In this document: in pieces, positions 46,736-57,405 of the stretch | Numbering within the stretch: the first letter of the stretch is position 1 | How the letters are laid out: every line of letters begins with the position of its first letter | The notes under the pieces: model-generated | Databases searched by the model: none | Told to the model about the DNA's origin: nothing | What the model saw: the letters and a program-made list of their open reading frames with translations, nothing else | Position numbers and translations under genes: made by a program | Assembly: GCF_005080685.1 (NCBI RefSeq) | Contig: NZ_CP039371.1 | Span: forward strand, 3,658,001-3,722,000 | DNA length: 64,000 nt | DNA from: Pseudomonas putida | GTDB taxonomy: Bacteria > Pseudomonadota > Gammaproteobacteria > Pseudomonadales > Pseudomonadaceae | Direction: 5' to 3'

Positions 46736-47410
46736 TCAGGAAACTTCCGCTACCGGCACTGGCGCCTTGGCGCGCAAACCGATCGCCTCGACCTGACCAC
46801 AGGCGATCGCCATTCCCACCAGCGCAGGCAGGCTTTCAGCCTGCATGCGCTTCATCACCCGGCCGCGATAGAGGTCGATGGTCTTGACGCTGACGTCGAG
46901 GCGCTCGGCGATTTCGCGGTTGCTCAAGCCCTGCACCAATGGGATGAACACGTCCCGCTCACGCGGCGTAAGGCTGTCGATTCGCTGCTGCACCTGGGCC
47001 TGTTCCGTTGCTCCGATGTAGGAGTTCCCCGCCCGCTGCAAAGCCGCCTGCACGCTATCGAGCAGCAACTGGTCGTTGTAGGGTTTCTCGATGAAGTCGC
47101 AGGCGCCGGCCTTGAACGCGCGTACCACGATCGGCACATCGGCATGACCACTGACGAAAATCACCGGCAGCTCGAGCCCGCGCTTGCGCAAGGCATCCTG
47201 CACGGCCAACCCGCCCATGCCGGGCATCCGCACATCGAGCAATACGCAGGCCGGGCCGCTGGGCTCCAGGGCATCGAGAAACGCCTGGCCATGGGTGAAC
47301 GGCACAGCCTCCAGGCCGACCGATTCCAGCAGCCAGACCGTCGAATCGAGCATGCCCTGGTCGTCATCGACCACATACACCTTCGTCTTCAGCACCGCTT
47401 CTCTCCCCAT
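46736..47410 (-). CDS. FixJ/NarL-type response regulator
   Basis: A 224-residue response regulator: receiver domain (about 9-125) with acidic DDD at 15-17, phosphoacceptor D59 (VLLDVRMPG) and Lys near 109 (IEKPYND), then a LuxR HTH (about 150-215: LTPRERDVFIPLVQGLSNREIAERLDVSVKTIDLYRGRVMKRM). Its ATG overlaps the kinase stop (ATGA). Likely target is the divergent acyl-CoA ligase operon. Confidence 0.92.
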   Translation of the reverse strand: MGREAVLKTKVYVVDDDQGMLDSTVWLLESVGLEAVPFTHGQAFLDALEPSGPACVLLDVRMPGMGGLAVQDALRKRGLELPVIFVSGHADVPIVVRAFKAGACDFIEKPYNDQLLLDSVQAALQRAGNSYIGATEQAQVQQRIDSLTPRERDVFIPLVQGLSNREIAERLDVSVKTIDLYRGRVMKRMQAESLPALVGMAIACGQVEAIGLRAKAPVPVAEVS

Positions 47411-49206
47411 CAGTTGTTCACCGGCAACCGGCAGCACAGCACCAGCCCACCCTGCGCGCCACTGCGTGCGCGCAGGCTGCCGCCAAAGCCTTCGACGATG
47501 CTCCGGCTCATCGACAGGCCCAGGCCCAAGCCCTCGGGTTTGCTGGTGATGAACGGAGTGAAGATCTCATCGAGACGCTCGGCCGGTACCCCTGGTCCTT
47601 GATCCGTCACCTCGATCTCCAGCCAATCGCCCTGGCGCTCGGCGCCGAGCAGGATACAGGAGGGTTGGTTGGCGTGCTGCTCGCGGTTGGCGTCGATGGC
47701 ATTGCGCAACAGGTTGATCAGCACCTGCTCCAGCAACACCCGGTCGGCATAGACCGCTGGCAGGCCCGCGGCCATGTACAGCTCGACCGCCACCTGGTCG
47801 CGGGCCGCTTCCCAGGCACACAAGCGCACCGCCTCGCTGGCCACTTCGGCCACGTCCAGCGCCTGCAGCCGGCGCGGCCCCTTGCGCAGGAAGGCGCGCA
47901 GCCGGCGAATCACCTCGGCGGCATGGGTGGCCTGTTCACTGATGCGCTGCAGACCTTGGCCGATGCGCTCGCGGGCCTTGGGCTCGTGGTCCAGGCCGAG
48001 CAGGTAGCGCTGGCTGGCGGCGGCATAATTGGCCACCGCCGCCAGCGGCTGGTTGATCTCGTGGGCGATGCCCGAGGCCAGCTCGCCCAGGGTTACCAGC
48101 CGTGCGGTGTGGGCCAGTTCGTCCTGGTGTCGACGCTGCTGGCGCTCACGCAGTTCATGCTCGGTCATGTCGCGCGCCACCAGCGAGTAATAGCGTTCAC
48201 CGCCAGCGGAGCGATGGGCCAGCAGTACCAGGGAAACCGGAAACGCGGCGCCCTCGCGCCAGGGTTGCAAGCGTGCTTCGGCCTGCCACACGCCGTTGCG
48301 CTCTGCGCAATCCCAGCCCTCCTGCGCAAGAGCCTGGCGGGTGCTTTCATCGAGCAGCGAGGCCAGTTCCGGCAGCGCCTCCAGCCCTTCGAGAGCCAGG
48401 GCACGGCGGGCCGAGGCATTGAGGTAGCTCAGTCGGCCCTGGCGGTCGCTGAACAGCACCAGGTCGGTGTTGGCCTCGACCACTTCGGCCAGGCGCCGGC
48501 GGTTTTCCTGGGCCTCGACCCGCACGCTGATGTCACGCGACACGCTGATGATTTCCACCACCGCGCCGGTGTAGGTTTCGCGAATGGCCCGGCTGGCGAT
48601 CTCGAACCAACGGTAGTGTCCATCGGCGTGGCGTACCCGGCACGTCATGGTGTGATAGCCATCCTGGGCCAGGGCCGCTGCCGCCAGCAACAGTGGCTGG
48701 CCGCAGTCGTCCGGATGCAGGAGCGCCTGCACCGGCTGGTCGCGCAATTGCTCAGGCCACAGCCCCAACAAGCGGAACGCCGCGGGCGATGCATCGAGGA
48801 AGTGGCCCTTGGGGCTGTGGCGGGAGATCAGGTCGGTGGTGTTTTCGGTGATCAACCGGTACAGCCGTCGGGCGCGGCTGGCTTCCCGGCTACTGCGGCG
48901 CTCCTCGCTGGCATCGCGACAACGTACCAGGGCCTGCTGCCTGGCTGAATCGGGAATGTAGGTCCACAACAAGATGCGCTCGCCGACCTCGATTTCGACC
49001 TCTTCGATGGCTCGCCCCTGGTGCAGGCAAGCGTGCACCAACGCAACGTGATTGCCTGGCAGGCAGCGTTGCAGGCTGCCTACGCCAGACATCAGGGCCT
49101 GCAGCGCGGCATTCTGGCCCAGCGGCTGGGCGTCGGCAGCCACCAGCAGACTGGGCTGTGGATCCTTGTCCAGCAAGGCAAAGACGTTCATTTCCAGGGT
49201 ACCCAT
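47410..49206 (-). CDS. PAS-domain sensor histidine kinase
   Basis: A 598-residue soluble-looking kinase with no clear membrane segment. PAS-type domains lie at about 115-230 (ENTTDLISRHSPKGHFLDASPAAFRLLG) and 240-350. The phosphoacceptor is H382 in GELASGIAHEINQPLAAV, followed by an ATPase domain with INLLRNAIDAN, VTDQGPGVP and GLGLGLSMSRSIVEGFGG. The architecture is FixL/DctB-like. Start is uncertain between 49206 and 49191; neither has a strong ribosome site. It probably senses a carbon-source-linked signal. Confidence 0.9.
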   Translation of the reverse strand: MGTLEMNVFALLDKDPQPSLLVAADAQPLGQNAALQALMSGVGSLQRCLPGNHVALVHACLHQGRAIEEVEIEVGERILLWTYIPDSARQQALVRCRDASEERRSSREASRARRLYRLITENTTDLISRHSPKGHFLDASPAAFRLLGLWPEQLRDQPVQALLHPDDCGQPLLLAAAALAQDGYHTMTCRVRHADGHYRWFEIASRAIRETYTGAVVEIISVSRDISVRVEAQENRRRLAEVVEANTDLVLFSDRQGRLSYLNASARRALALEGLEALPELASLLDESTRQALAQEGWDCAERNGVWQAEARLQPWREGAAFPVSLVLLAHRSAGGERYYSLVARDMTEHELRERQQRRHQDELAHTARLVTLGELASGIAHEINQPLAAVANYAAASQRYLLGLDHEPKARERIGQGLQRISEQATHAAEVIRRLRAFLRKGPRRLQALDVAEVASEAVRLCAWEAARDQVAVELYMAAGLPAVYADRVLLEQVLINLLRNAIDANREQHANQPSCILLGAERQGDWLEIEVTDQGPGVPAERLDEIFTPFITSKPEGLGLGLSMSRSIVEGFGGSLRARSGAQGGLVLCCRLPVNN

Positions 49207-49227
49207 CTGATCAGATCTAGTAGTTCT

Positions 49228-49243
49228 ACCATATTGCTATGGT
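49228..49243. promoter_or_regulatory. Inverted repeat between kinase and acyl-CoA ligase
   Basis: ACCATA-TTGC-TATGGT is a perfect 6-bp inverted repeat, 150 bases upstream of the ligase ATG and 22 bases upstream of the kinase start. It is a candidate site for the response regulator or a repressor of the two-component genes. Confidence 0.4.
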
Positions 49244-49392
49244 CTATCTTCCAGCTAATATGGGCCATCGCGTAAAAATGCGACAGGGGAACGGCCCGCG
49301 CCATTGGCCACCCCAACCCTAATCAGAGCTAACAATCAGCCACCGGGGATCAAGCGCACTGGCTGCGCCTGCCTCCCAAACAGGACTATCGC

Positions 49393-51015
49393 ATGTCTAT
49401 CTTCTCCCAGGGCCTGATGCCCGCGCCTGTCAATCACGTTGCCCTCACGCCCCTGAGCTTCATCGAACGCACCGCCGCCGTCTATGGCGACTATCCAGCC
49501 GTGATCCATGGCTCCATTCGCCGCAACTGGCGCCAGACCTACGAGCGCTGCCGGCGCCTGGCCAGCGCCCTGGCCGGTCGTGGTATCGGCCGTGGCGATA
49601 CCGTGGCGGTGATGCTGCCGAACATTCCCGAAATGCTCGAAGCACACTTCGGCGTACCGATGATCGGCGCCGTGCTCAATACCCTGAACGTGCGCCTGGA
49701 TGCCGAGGCGATCGCCTTCATGCTCCAGCACGGTGAGGCCAAGGTGCTGATCAGCGACCGTGAGTTCCACGGCGTGATCCGTGACGCCCTGGGCCTACTC
49801 GAACACCCGCCGCTGGTGATCGATGTCGATGACCCCGAATACGGCGAAGGCCAGTCGGTCAGCGACCTCGACTACGAGGCCTTGCTTGCCGAGGGCGACC
49901 CTGAGTTCGCCTGGGAGTGGCCCGATGACGAGTGGCAGGCGATCTCCCTCAACTACACCTCGGGCACCACCGGCAATCCCAAGGGCGTGGTCTATCACCA
50001 CCGCGGCGCCTACCTCAACGCCATCGGCAACCAGATGACCTGGGGCATGGGCCACCATCCGGTCTACCTGTGGACCCTGCCGATGTTCCACTGCAACGGC
50101 TGGTGCTACCCCTGGACCATCACCGCTCAGGCCGGCATCCATGTGTTCCTGCGCCGGGTCGACCCGCAGAAGATCCTCACCCTGATCCGCGAGCATCGCG
50201 TCAGCCACCTGTGCGGCGCACCGATCGTGCTCAACGCCCTGGTCAACATGCCCGACAGCGCCAAGGCCGCCATCGAGCACCCGGTGCAGGCCATGGTCGC
50301 CGGTGCCGCCCCCCCGGCCAAGGTGATCGGCGCCGTGGAGGAAATGGGCATCAAGGTCACCCACACCTATGGCCTGACCGAGGTATATGGGCCGGTCACC
50401 GTCTGCGCCTGGCATGAGGAGTGGGACGAGCTGCAGCTGGAGGAACGTGCGCGCATCAAGTCGCGCCAGGGCGTGCGCTACCCGACCCTTGACGGCCTGA
50501 TGGTCGCCGACCCGCAAACCCTGCAACCGGTTGCGCAGGACGGCAACACCCTGGGTGAGATCTTCATGCGTGGCAACACGGTGATGAAGGGCTACCTGAA
50601 AAACCCCGAAGCTACCGCCGAAGCCTTCCGCGGCGGCTGGTTCCACACCGGCGACCTGGCCGTGTGGCACGCCGATGGCTATGTCGAGATCAAGGATCGG
50701 CTCAAGGACATCATCATTTCCGGCGGCGAGAACATCTCGACCATCGAGGTCGAGGACACCCTCTACAAGCACCCGGCGGTGCTCGAAGCCGCCGTGGTGG
50801 CGCGCCCGGACGAAAAATGGGGCGAGACACCCTGCGCCTTCGTCGCCCTCAAGCCTGGCCATGGCGCCACCCGCGAGAGCGATATCAGCACCTGGTGCCG
50901 TGAGCACCTGGCCGGCTTCAAGGTGCCGAAGACGGTGGTGTTCGGCGAATTGCCCAAGACCTCGACCGGCAAGATCCAGAAATTTCTCCTGCGCGACCGG
51001 GCCAAGGCCCTTTGA
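49393..51015 (+). CDS. Acyl-CoA ligase (AMP-binding; AlkK/DmdB-like)
   Basis: A 540-residue adenylate-forming enzyme activating a fatty or short-chain acid. The P-loop-like motif is YTSGTTGNPKG (about 187-197), then THTYGLTEVYGP (A5), WFHTGDLAV (A7) and the C-terminal catalytic Lys in KTSTGKIQK. Length and the GWCYPWT segment match the AlkK/DmdB group rather than FadD. AGGA precedes ATG. It is followed by an acyl-CoA dehydrogenase gene, so the two carry out the first steps of beta-oxidation of one substrate. Confidence 0.9.
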   Translation: MSIFSQGLMPAPVNHVALTPLSFIERTAAVYGDYPAVIHGSIRRNWRQTYERCRRLASALAGRGIGRGDTVAVMLPNIPEMLEAHFGVPMIGAVLNTLNVRLDAEAIAFMLQHGEAKVLISDREFHGVIRDALGLLEHPPLVIDVDDPEYGEGQSVSDLDYEALLAEGDPEFAWEWPDDEWQAISLNYTSGTTGNPKGVVYHHRGAYLNAIGNQMTWGMGHHPVYLWTLPMFHCNGWCYPWTITAQAGIHVFLRRVDPQKILTLIREHRVSHLCGAPIVLNALVNMPDSAKAAIEHPVQAMVAGAAPPAKVIGAVEEMGIKVTHTYGLTEVYGPVTVCAWHEEWDELQLEERARIKSRQGVRYPTLDGLMVADPQTLQPVAQDGNTLGEIFMRGNTVMKGYLKNPEATAEAFRGGWFHTGDLAVWHADGYVEIKDRLKDIIISGGENISTIEVEDTLYKHPAVLEAAVVARPDEKWGETPCAFVALKPGHGATRESDISTWCREHLAGFKVPKTVVFGELPKTSTGKIQKFLLRDRAKAL

Positions 51016-51030
51016 ACGGTGAGCACCCAC

Positions 51031-52800
<1,770 letters not shown>

Positions 52801-52802
52801 CG

Positions 52803-52917
52803 TGTGGGAGCGGCCTTGTGTCGCGATGGGGCGCGCAGCGGCCCCGGCAAATGCCGCGGCGCCGCTGCGATCCTGGGGCCGCTGCGCGCCCCATCGCGAC
52901 ACAAGGCCGCTCCCACA
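52803..52917. repeat. Perfect 43-bp inverted repeat
   Basis: Arms 52803-52845 (tgtgggagcggccttgtgtc...) and 52875-52917 are exact reverse complements over 43 bases, separated by 29 bases. It lies 3 bases past the dehydrogenase stop and 40 bases from the stop of the convergent porin, so it can end both transcripts. Confidence 0.95.
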
Positions 52918-52957
52918 TAGGCCGGACAACAGCCCACACCGAGCAGGCATTGACGCC

Positions 52958-54241
52958 TCAAAACTCGAACACATACCCCACGATCACCCGGTTTTCATCC
53001 GCCGCATCGGCAAAATTCGAGCGCATGCTCGCATTACGCCAGCGCAACGACACGTTCCTGAAGAGCCCCGACTGCACCACATAGGTGATGTCGGTGGTTC
53101 TTTCCCACTCCTCGCCCTCCCCGCCCCGCGCCGCCAGCGCTCGACCCTTGGTCGTGGCGATGCGCTGCGGGTCGACCTGGTCGCCCTTGACGTAGCGCAC
53201 GTTGAAGGTCAGCCCTGGCACGCCCAACGCGGCGAAGTTGTAGTCGTAGCGCAGCATCCAGGCCCGTTCGTTGGCCAGTGCGAAGGTGCTCACCTGCTGC
53301 TCGCTGAACAGGTAGGTATCGGTGCCGCCCACATAGGCGTAGGCCGTATCGCCGTCGATTTTCTGGTAGCCACCGCTGAACGTGTGCCCGGCCAGGCTAT
53401 AGCCAAAATGGGTGCTCAGGGTGCGGTTGTCGACCTCACCGAGCAACGCCCTGCCCTGCTCCCGGGCATTGAACCAGCGCCACTCGGTGAAGACTTCGCC
53501 AGGCCCTAGGCCGAGCTTGTACTTGAAGCCGACGAAATCGCGCCGGAACAGGTCTTCGAGCTGGCTGCTGTGCAGACTCAGGGTCAGGTTCTTCAGCGGC
53601 TGGTAGTCAGCGCCGGCGTAGTACAGGCGGTCACTGGTCACCGTCGCCGAATAGGCACCTTGCTGCGCCATGGCAGTAAGGTCCTCGAAGTCGGTGGAGT
53701 CGCGCAGCTTGGTCGCATCCACCTGCAACAGGGTCAGGGTTACATTGTCGAGGTCCTTGCTCACCCACTGCGCGCCATTGAACCACTGCGGGAACAGGCG
53801 GCTGTAGTTGGAGGCCAGCAATGGCAGCTGCGGGCTCAGCCCACCCACCCGCAACTCGCTCTGCGCCAGCCTTGCCTTGAGCGTGGCGACCGCCTTGCCG
53901 TAGTCGTCCACCGCGCGCTTGTCGCTGCCCCTGGGCAACAACCCGGTGCCACTGCGCTCGGGTGACGAGTCGAGCTTGATGCCGAGCATACCCACTGCAT
54001 CCAGACCAAGGCCAAGCACGCCATCGCTATAACCGGACTGCCACTTGAGCATGAAGCCCTGGGCCCACTCGCCACGTCGGCTCTGGGTGGCGGCATCGCC
54101 ATGGAAATCGCGGTCGAAGTAGAAGTTGCGCAGCTCCAGGCTGGCCTTGCCGTCCTCGACGAAGCCCGCCTGGGCCGACTGACAGACGCAGGAAAACACT
54201 GCGAGCATCAGCGATGCTCGCCGCGGTGGGAAGGTGTTCAT
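52958..54241 (-). CDS. OprD-family porin
   Basis: A 427-residue outer-membrane porin with signal peptide (LMLAVFSCVCQSAQA), then GFVEDGKASLELRNFYFDRDF typical of OprD, alternating strands and a C-terminal Phe (GYVFEF). It takes up small carboxylates or amino acids in Pseudomonas. GAGG precedes the ATG. Last gene of the operon MvaB-like lyase, CoA-transferase, LbH, MFS, porin, so it is probably the outer-membrane path for that substrate. Confidence 0.9.
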   Translation of the reverse strand: MNTFPPRRASLMLAVFSCVCQSAQAGFVEDGKASLELRNFYFDRDFHGDAATQSRRGEWAQGFMLKWQSGYSDGVLGLGLDAVGMLGIKLDSSPERSGTGLLPRGSDKRAVDDYGKAVATLKARLAQSELRVGGLSPQLPLLASNYSRLFPQWFNGAQWVSKDLDNVTLTLLQVDATKLRDSTDFEDLTAMAQQGAYSATVTSDRLYYAGADYQPLKNLTLSLHSSQLEDLFRRDFVGFKYKLGLGPGEVFTEWRWFNAREQGRALLGEVDNRTLSTHFGYSLAGHTFSGGYQKIDGDTAYAYVGGTDTYLFSEQQVSTFALANERAWMLRYDYNFAALGVPGLTFNVRYVKGDQVDPQRIATTKGRALAARGGEGEEWERTTDITYVVQSGLFRNVSLRWRNASMRSNFADAADENRVIVGYVFEF

Positions 54242-54292
54242 GGGTCGCCTCTATTGTTGTTCTTGTTGGAAAGCGCGGTTGGGCCGGACAAC

Positions 54293-55609
54293 TCAGCTCT
54301 TGGGGTTTTTCACGTAGCGCATCACCACCAGGCAAGCGATGAGAATCAGTGGAGCGATCGACAGCATGCCCATGTAGCTACTGCCGCTGAGGTCGTTGAT
54401 CTTGCCGACCATCACCGGCGCGACGATGCCGCTCAACTGCCCCACCGAGTTGATCGCGGCGGTGCCGGTGGCGATGGCCAGGCCCGAGAAAGTCGATTGG
54501 GGGATGGTCCAGAAGATCGGAATCGCGATGAAAGTGCCTGCCGTGGCCAGCACCAGCGCGGCCATCATCGCCCAGGACGAATCGGCATACAGGCAGGCCA
54601 GCAAGTAGCCAAGGGCCGAGGCCAACAGGCAGTACACCAGGTAACGCTTGCGCTCGCCGGTGCGGTCGGAGCGGCGGGTGATCGCCACCATGCCCAGGCA
54701 AGCCACGGCATACGGCAGCGCCGAGAGCATGCCGACCATCAGCATGTCCTGCACGCCCGACGACTTGATCAGGTGCGGCATCCAGAAATTCAGGCCGTAG
54801 GAAGCGGTCTTCACCACGTAGTAGATGAACGCCATGATCGCCACCTCGCGAGTCAGCAGCACCCGCCAGATCGAGCCGAGCACTGGTTTCTCCGTCCGCC
54901 GATCTTGCGCCAGGTTCTCGACCAGCCGGTCCTTTTCCTGGCGGCTCAGCCACCGGGCCGACTCGATGTCGCGGTCGAGCTTGAACAGCACCAGCACACC
55001 GAGCACCACGCACGGCAGGCCCGACATCAGGAACAGCCAGTGCCAACCGGCCAGGCCCAGCACGCCGTCCATGGTGCCCAGCAAGAAACCCGCCGCCGGC
55101 CCGCCCACGGCACCGGCCAGGGGTACGGCGAGGAACCACAACCCGTTCATCTTCGCCAGATGCTTCCTGGGAAACCAGCACGCCAGGTAGAACAGGATCG
55201 CCGGGCCGAAGCCGGCCTCCATCACGCCGATCAGAAAACGCAGGAAGTACAGGGTGTACTGGGTATAGGCGAACACCAGCGCCGCCGTGGCCAGCCCCCA
55301 CGACACCATGATCCGGCAGATCCAGGCCGGTGCCCCGTAACGCTTGAGCCCCAGGCTGCTCGGCACCTCGAACAACACGTAGCCGATGAAGAACATGCTC
55401 GCGGCCAGGCCGTAGGCGGCATCGCTGAGGCCGAGTTCGGCCTGCATCTGCGACTTGGCGAAGCTGATGTTGATGCGATCGAAATAGGAGAACAGGAAGC
55501 AGATGATGGCCAGCGGCATGATGCGCCAGGCCACGCGACGGTACAGCAGCAGTTCATTGATGTGGTCGTTGGCACGCTCGGGCGCCAGTTCACCGGTCAA
55601 GGCAACCAT
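54293..55609 (-). CDS. MFS transporter (anion:cation symporter type)
   Basis: A 438-residue transporter with twelve membrane segments. RINISFAKSQMQAELGLSDAAYGLAASMFFIGYVLFEVPSSLGLKRYGAPAWI is the hallmark of the ACS subfamily (phthalate/tartrate/hexuronate carriers). GGAG precedes the ATG. Its place between CoA-transferase and porin genes suggests import of a dicarboxylate or hydroxy-dicarboxylate. Confidence 0.9.
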   Translation of the reverse strand: MVALTGELAPERANDHINELLLYRRVAWRIMPLAIICFLFSYFDRINISFAKSQMQAELGLSDAAYGLAASMFFIGYVLFEVPSSLGLKRYGAPAWICRIMVSWGLATAALVFAYTQYTLYFLRFLIGVMEAGFGPAILFYLACWFPRKHLAKMNGLWFLAVPLAGAVGGPAAGFLLGTMDGVLGLAGWHWLFLMSGLPCVVLGVLVLFKLDRDIESARWLSRQEKDRLVENLAQDRRTEKPVLGSIWRVLLTREVAIMAFIYYVVKTASYGLNFWMPHLIKSSGVQDMLMVGMLSALPYAVACLGMVAITRRSDRTGERKRYLVYCLLASALGYLLACLYADSSWAMMAALVLATAGTFIAIPIFWTIPQSTFSGLAIATGTAAINSVGQLSGIVAPVMVGKINDLSGSSYMGMLSIAPLILIACLVVMRYVKNPKS

Positions 55610-55677
55610 GGTGGATCTCCATTCTTGTAATTATTGGAGAGCGGCGGCGCCCGGGTTGGGCGCCGCGTAGACAGGTA

Positions 55678-56202
55678 TCAGCTGATGCGCACGAGTTTTT
55701 CCTTGCAGGCCTGGCCCTTTCGCACATAGTCGGCGGCATTGGCGTGCAGGTTGGCGAGCGCTTCTGCGCTCAGCTCGCGCACGACCTTGGCTGGCACGCC
55801 GAGGATCAACGAATTGTCCGGGAACACCTTGCCTTCGGTGACGATGGCACCCGCACCGACCAGGCAGTTGCGACCGATCACCGCGCCATTGAGCACCACC
55901 GCCTGGATGCCGATCAACGTACCCTCGCCGATCGTGCAGCCATGCAGCATCGCCTGGTGGCCGATGCTCACGTTGGCGCCCACGGTCAGCGGGAAGCCTG
56001 GGTCGGCATGCAGCACCGCCCCCTCCTGCACATTGCTGTGCTGGCCGATGCGGATCGGCTCGTTGTCGCCACGCAGCACGGCCTGAGGCCATACGCTGGC
56101 CCCCTGCTCCAGGCTAACGGCGCCGATCACGGTCGCCTGCTCGGCCACGAAGGTTTCGGGATGGATATCCGGGGTCAGCGCGTCGTATCGATAGATCGCC
56201 AT
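55678..56202 (-). CDS. Left-handed beta-helix protein (gamma carbonic anhydrase/PaaY-like)
   Basis: A 174-residue hexapeptide-repeat protein. It has VLRGDNEPIRIGQHSNVQEGAVLHADPGFPLTVG, with the His ligand pattern of gamma-class carbonic anhydrase homologues (His near 65 and SIGHQAMLHG). In catabolic clusters such proteins are often thioesterases like PaaY rather than carbonic anhydrases. It abuts the CoA-transferase gene (next base), so a CoA-salvage role is plausible. Confidence 0.8.
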   Translation of the reverse strand: MAIYRYDALTPDIHPETFVAEQATVIGAVSLEQGASVWPQAVLRGDNEPIRIGQHSNVQEGAVLHADPGFPLTVGANVSIGHQAMLHGCTIGEGTLIGIQAVVLNGAVIGRNCLVGAGAIVTEGKVFPDNSLILGVPAKVVRELSAEALANLHANAADYVRKGQACKEKLVRIS

Positions 56203-57405
56203 TCAGCACGCTCCACTTGGCTGGTCATCGGTCCTGAGCACCCCGGCGGCGCACAGTTCAGCGATGTGTTCATCGCTGTAGCCAAGCTCACGCATCACCT
56301 TGCGGGTGTGCTCACCGATACGCGCAATCGGCCGGCGCGGTTGCAGGCGCTGGCCATCCAGCGACAGCGGCAGCAACGGCATGGGCGTGCTGCTGCCGTC
56401 CTCCAGATGCAGGTCGGCCATGCCGCCGCTTTCTCGCAAGTGCGGGTCGTCGAACAATTCTTCCGGGCGGCGGATCGGTGCGAACGGAATACCGTTGGCC
56501 TCGAGTTGCACTGCCAACTGCTGCGCATCGAGCGTGGCGAACACCTCGGCCAGGTGTGCCAGCAGGCGTGGCCGCTGCAGCACCCGGTCGTTGTTGGTGG
56601 CAAGCGAAGGGTCGTCCAGCAGCGCGGGCTGGTCCAGCAGCTGACACAGCGCATGCCATTGGCCTTCACCGGTGGCGGCGACGAACATCTGCTCACCGCC
56701 CTTGAACGTGAACACGTCATAGACCGACCAGGCACTGATCCGGTTGGGCATGGGCGCCGCCGCTTCGCCCGTGACCACGTACTGCTGCATGTGCTGGGCC
56801 GCCAGCAGCACGCAGTTCTCGTAGAGTGCGCTCTGCACTTGGCGGCCGACCCCGCTGGTGTTGCGCTCGTTGAGCGCTGCCAACACACCGATGGCGCCGA
56901 ACATCCCGCCCATGATGTCGTTGACCGAACTGCCGGCCCGCAGCGGCCGACCGACCGGCCCGGTCATGTAGGCAAGCCCTGCCATCATCTGTACCACTTC
57001 GTCCAGGGCCAGGCGGTTGTCGTACGGGCCGCTGAGAAAGCCCTTGTGCGAGGCATAGATCAGCTTCGGGTTGCGCTGACGCAGCGTGGCGTAGTCCAGG
57101 CCCAGCTTGTGCATTCGTCCAGGCTTGAAGTTCTCGATGAACACGTCGGCGGTATCGATCAGTTCCAGTACCGCATCGCGCCCCTGGGGCGTATCGACGT
57201 CGATGGCGATGCACTGCTTGTTGCGGTTGAAGGTACGGAAGAAGCCCGCCCCGGCGCCCAGCAGCCGGCGAGTACCGTCGCCCCGGGTGGGTTCGATCTT
57301 GATCACCTCGGCACCCAGGTCACCCAGGATCATGCCGCAGGTGGGGCCCATGACCATGTGCGAGATTTCGACGACACGAATGCCGTCCAGGGGGAGTCTG
57401 GACAT
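56203..57405 (-). CDS. Class III CoA-transferase (CaiB/BaiF)
   Basis: A 400-residue CoA-transferase. DGIRVVEISHMVMGPTCGMILGDLGAEVIKIEP starts the fold, and the catalytic Asp is D163 in SSVNDIMGGMFG. It activates a carboxylic acid by exchange with another CoA ester. Its start overlaps the lyase stop by one base. Together with a 3-hydroxy-3-methylglutaryl-CoA-lyase-like gene it suggests activation and cleavage of a 3-hydroxyacid such as 3-hydroxy-3-methylglutarate. Confidence 0.9.
   Translation of the reverse strand: MSRLPLDGIRVVEISHMVMGPTCGMILGDLGAEVIKIEPTRGDGTRRLLGAGAGFFRTFNRNKQCIAIDVDTPQGRDAVLELIDTADVFIENFKPGRMHKLGLDYATLRQRNPKLIYASHKGFLSGPYDNRLALDEVVQMMAGLAYMTGPVGRPLRAGSSVNDIMGGMFGAIGVLAALNERNTSGVGRQVQSALYENCVLLAAQHMQQYVVTGEAAAPMPNRISAWSVYDVFTFKGGEQMFVAATGEGQWHALCQLLDQPALLDDPSLATNNDRVLQRPRLLAHLAEVFATLDAQQLAVQLEANGIPFAPIRRPEELFDDPHLRESGGMADLHLEDGSSTPMPLLPLSLDGQRLQPRRPIARIGEHTRKVMRELGYSDEHIAELCAAGVLRTDDQPSGAC

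Noticed and set aside
47599..48948. A 449-codon plus-strand frame opposite the histidine kinase
   Set aside because: The kinase has full PAS, H-box and ATPase motifs; the opposite frame is Gln/His/Gly-rich shadow.
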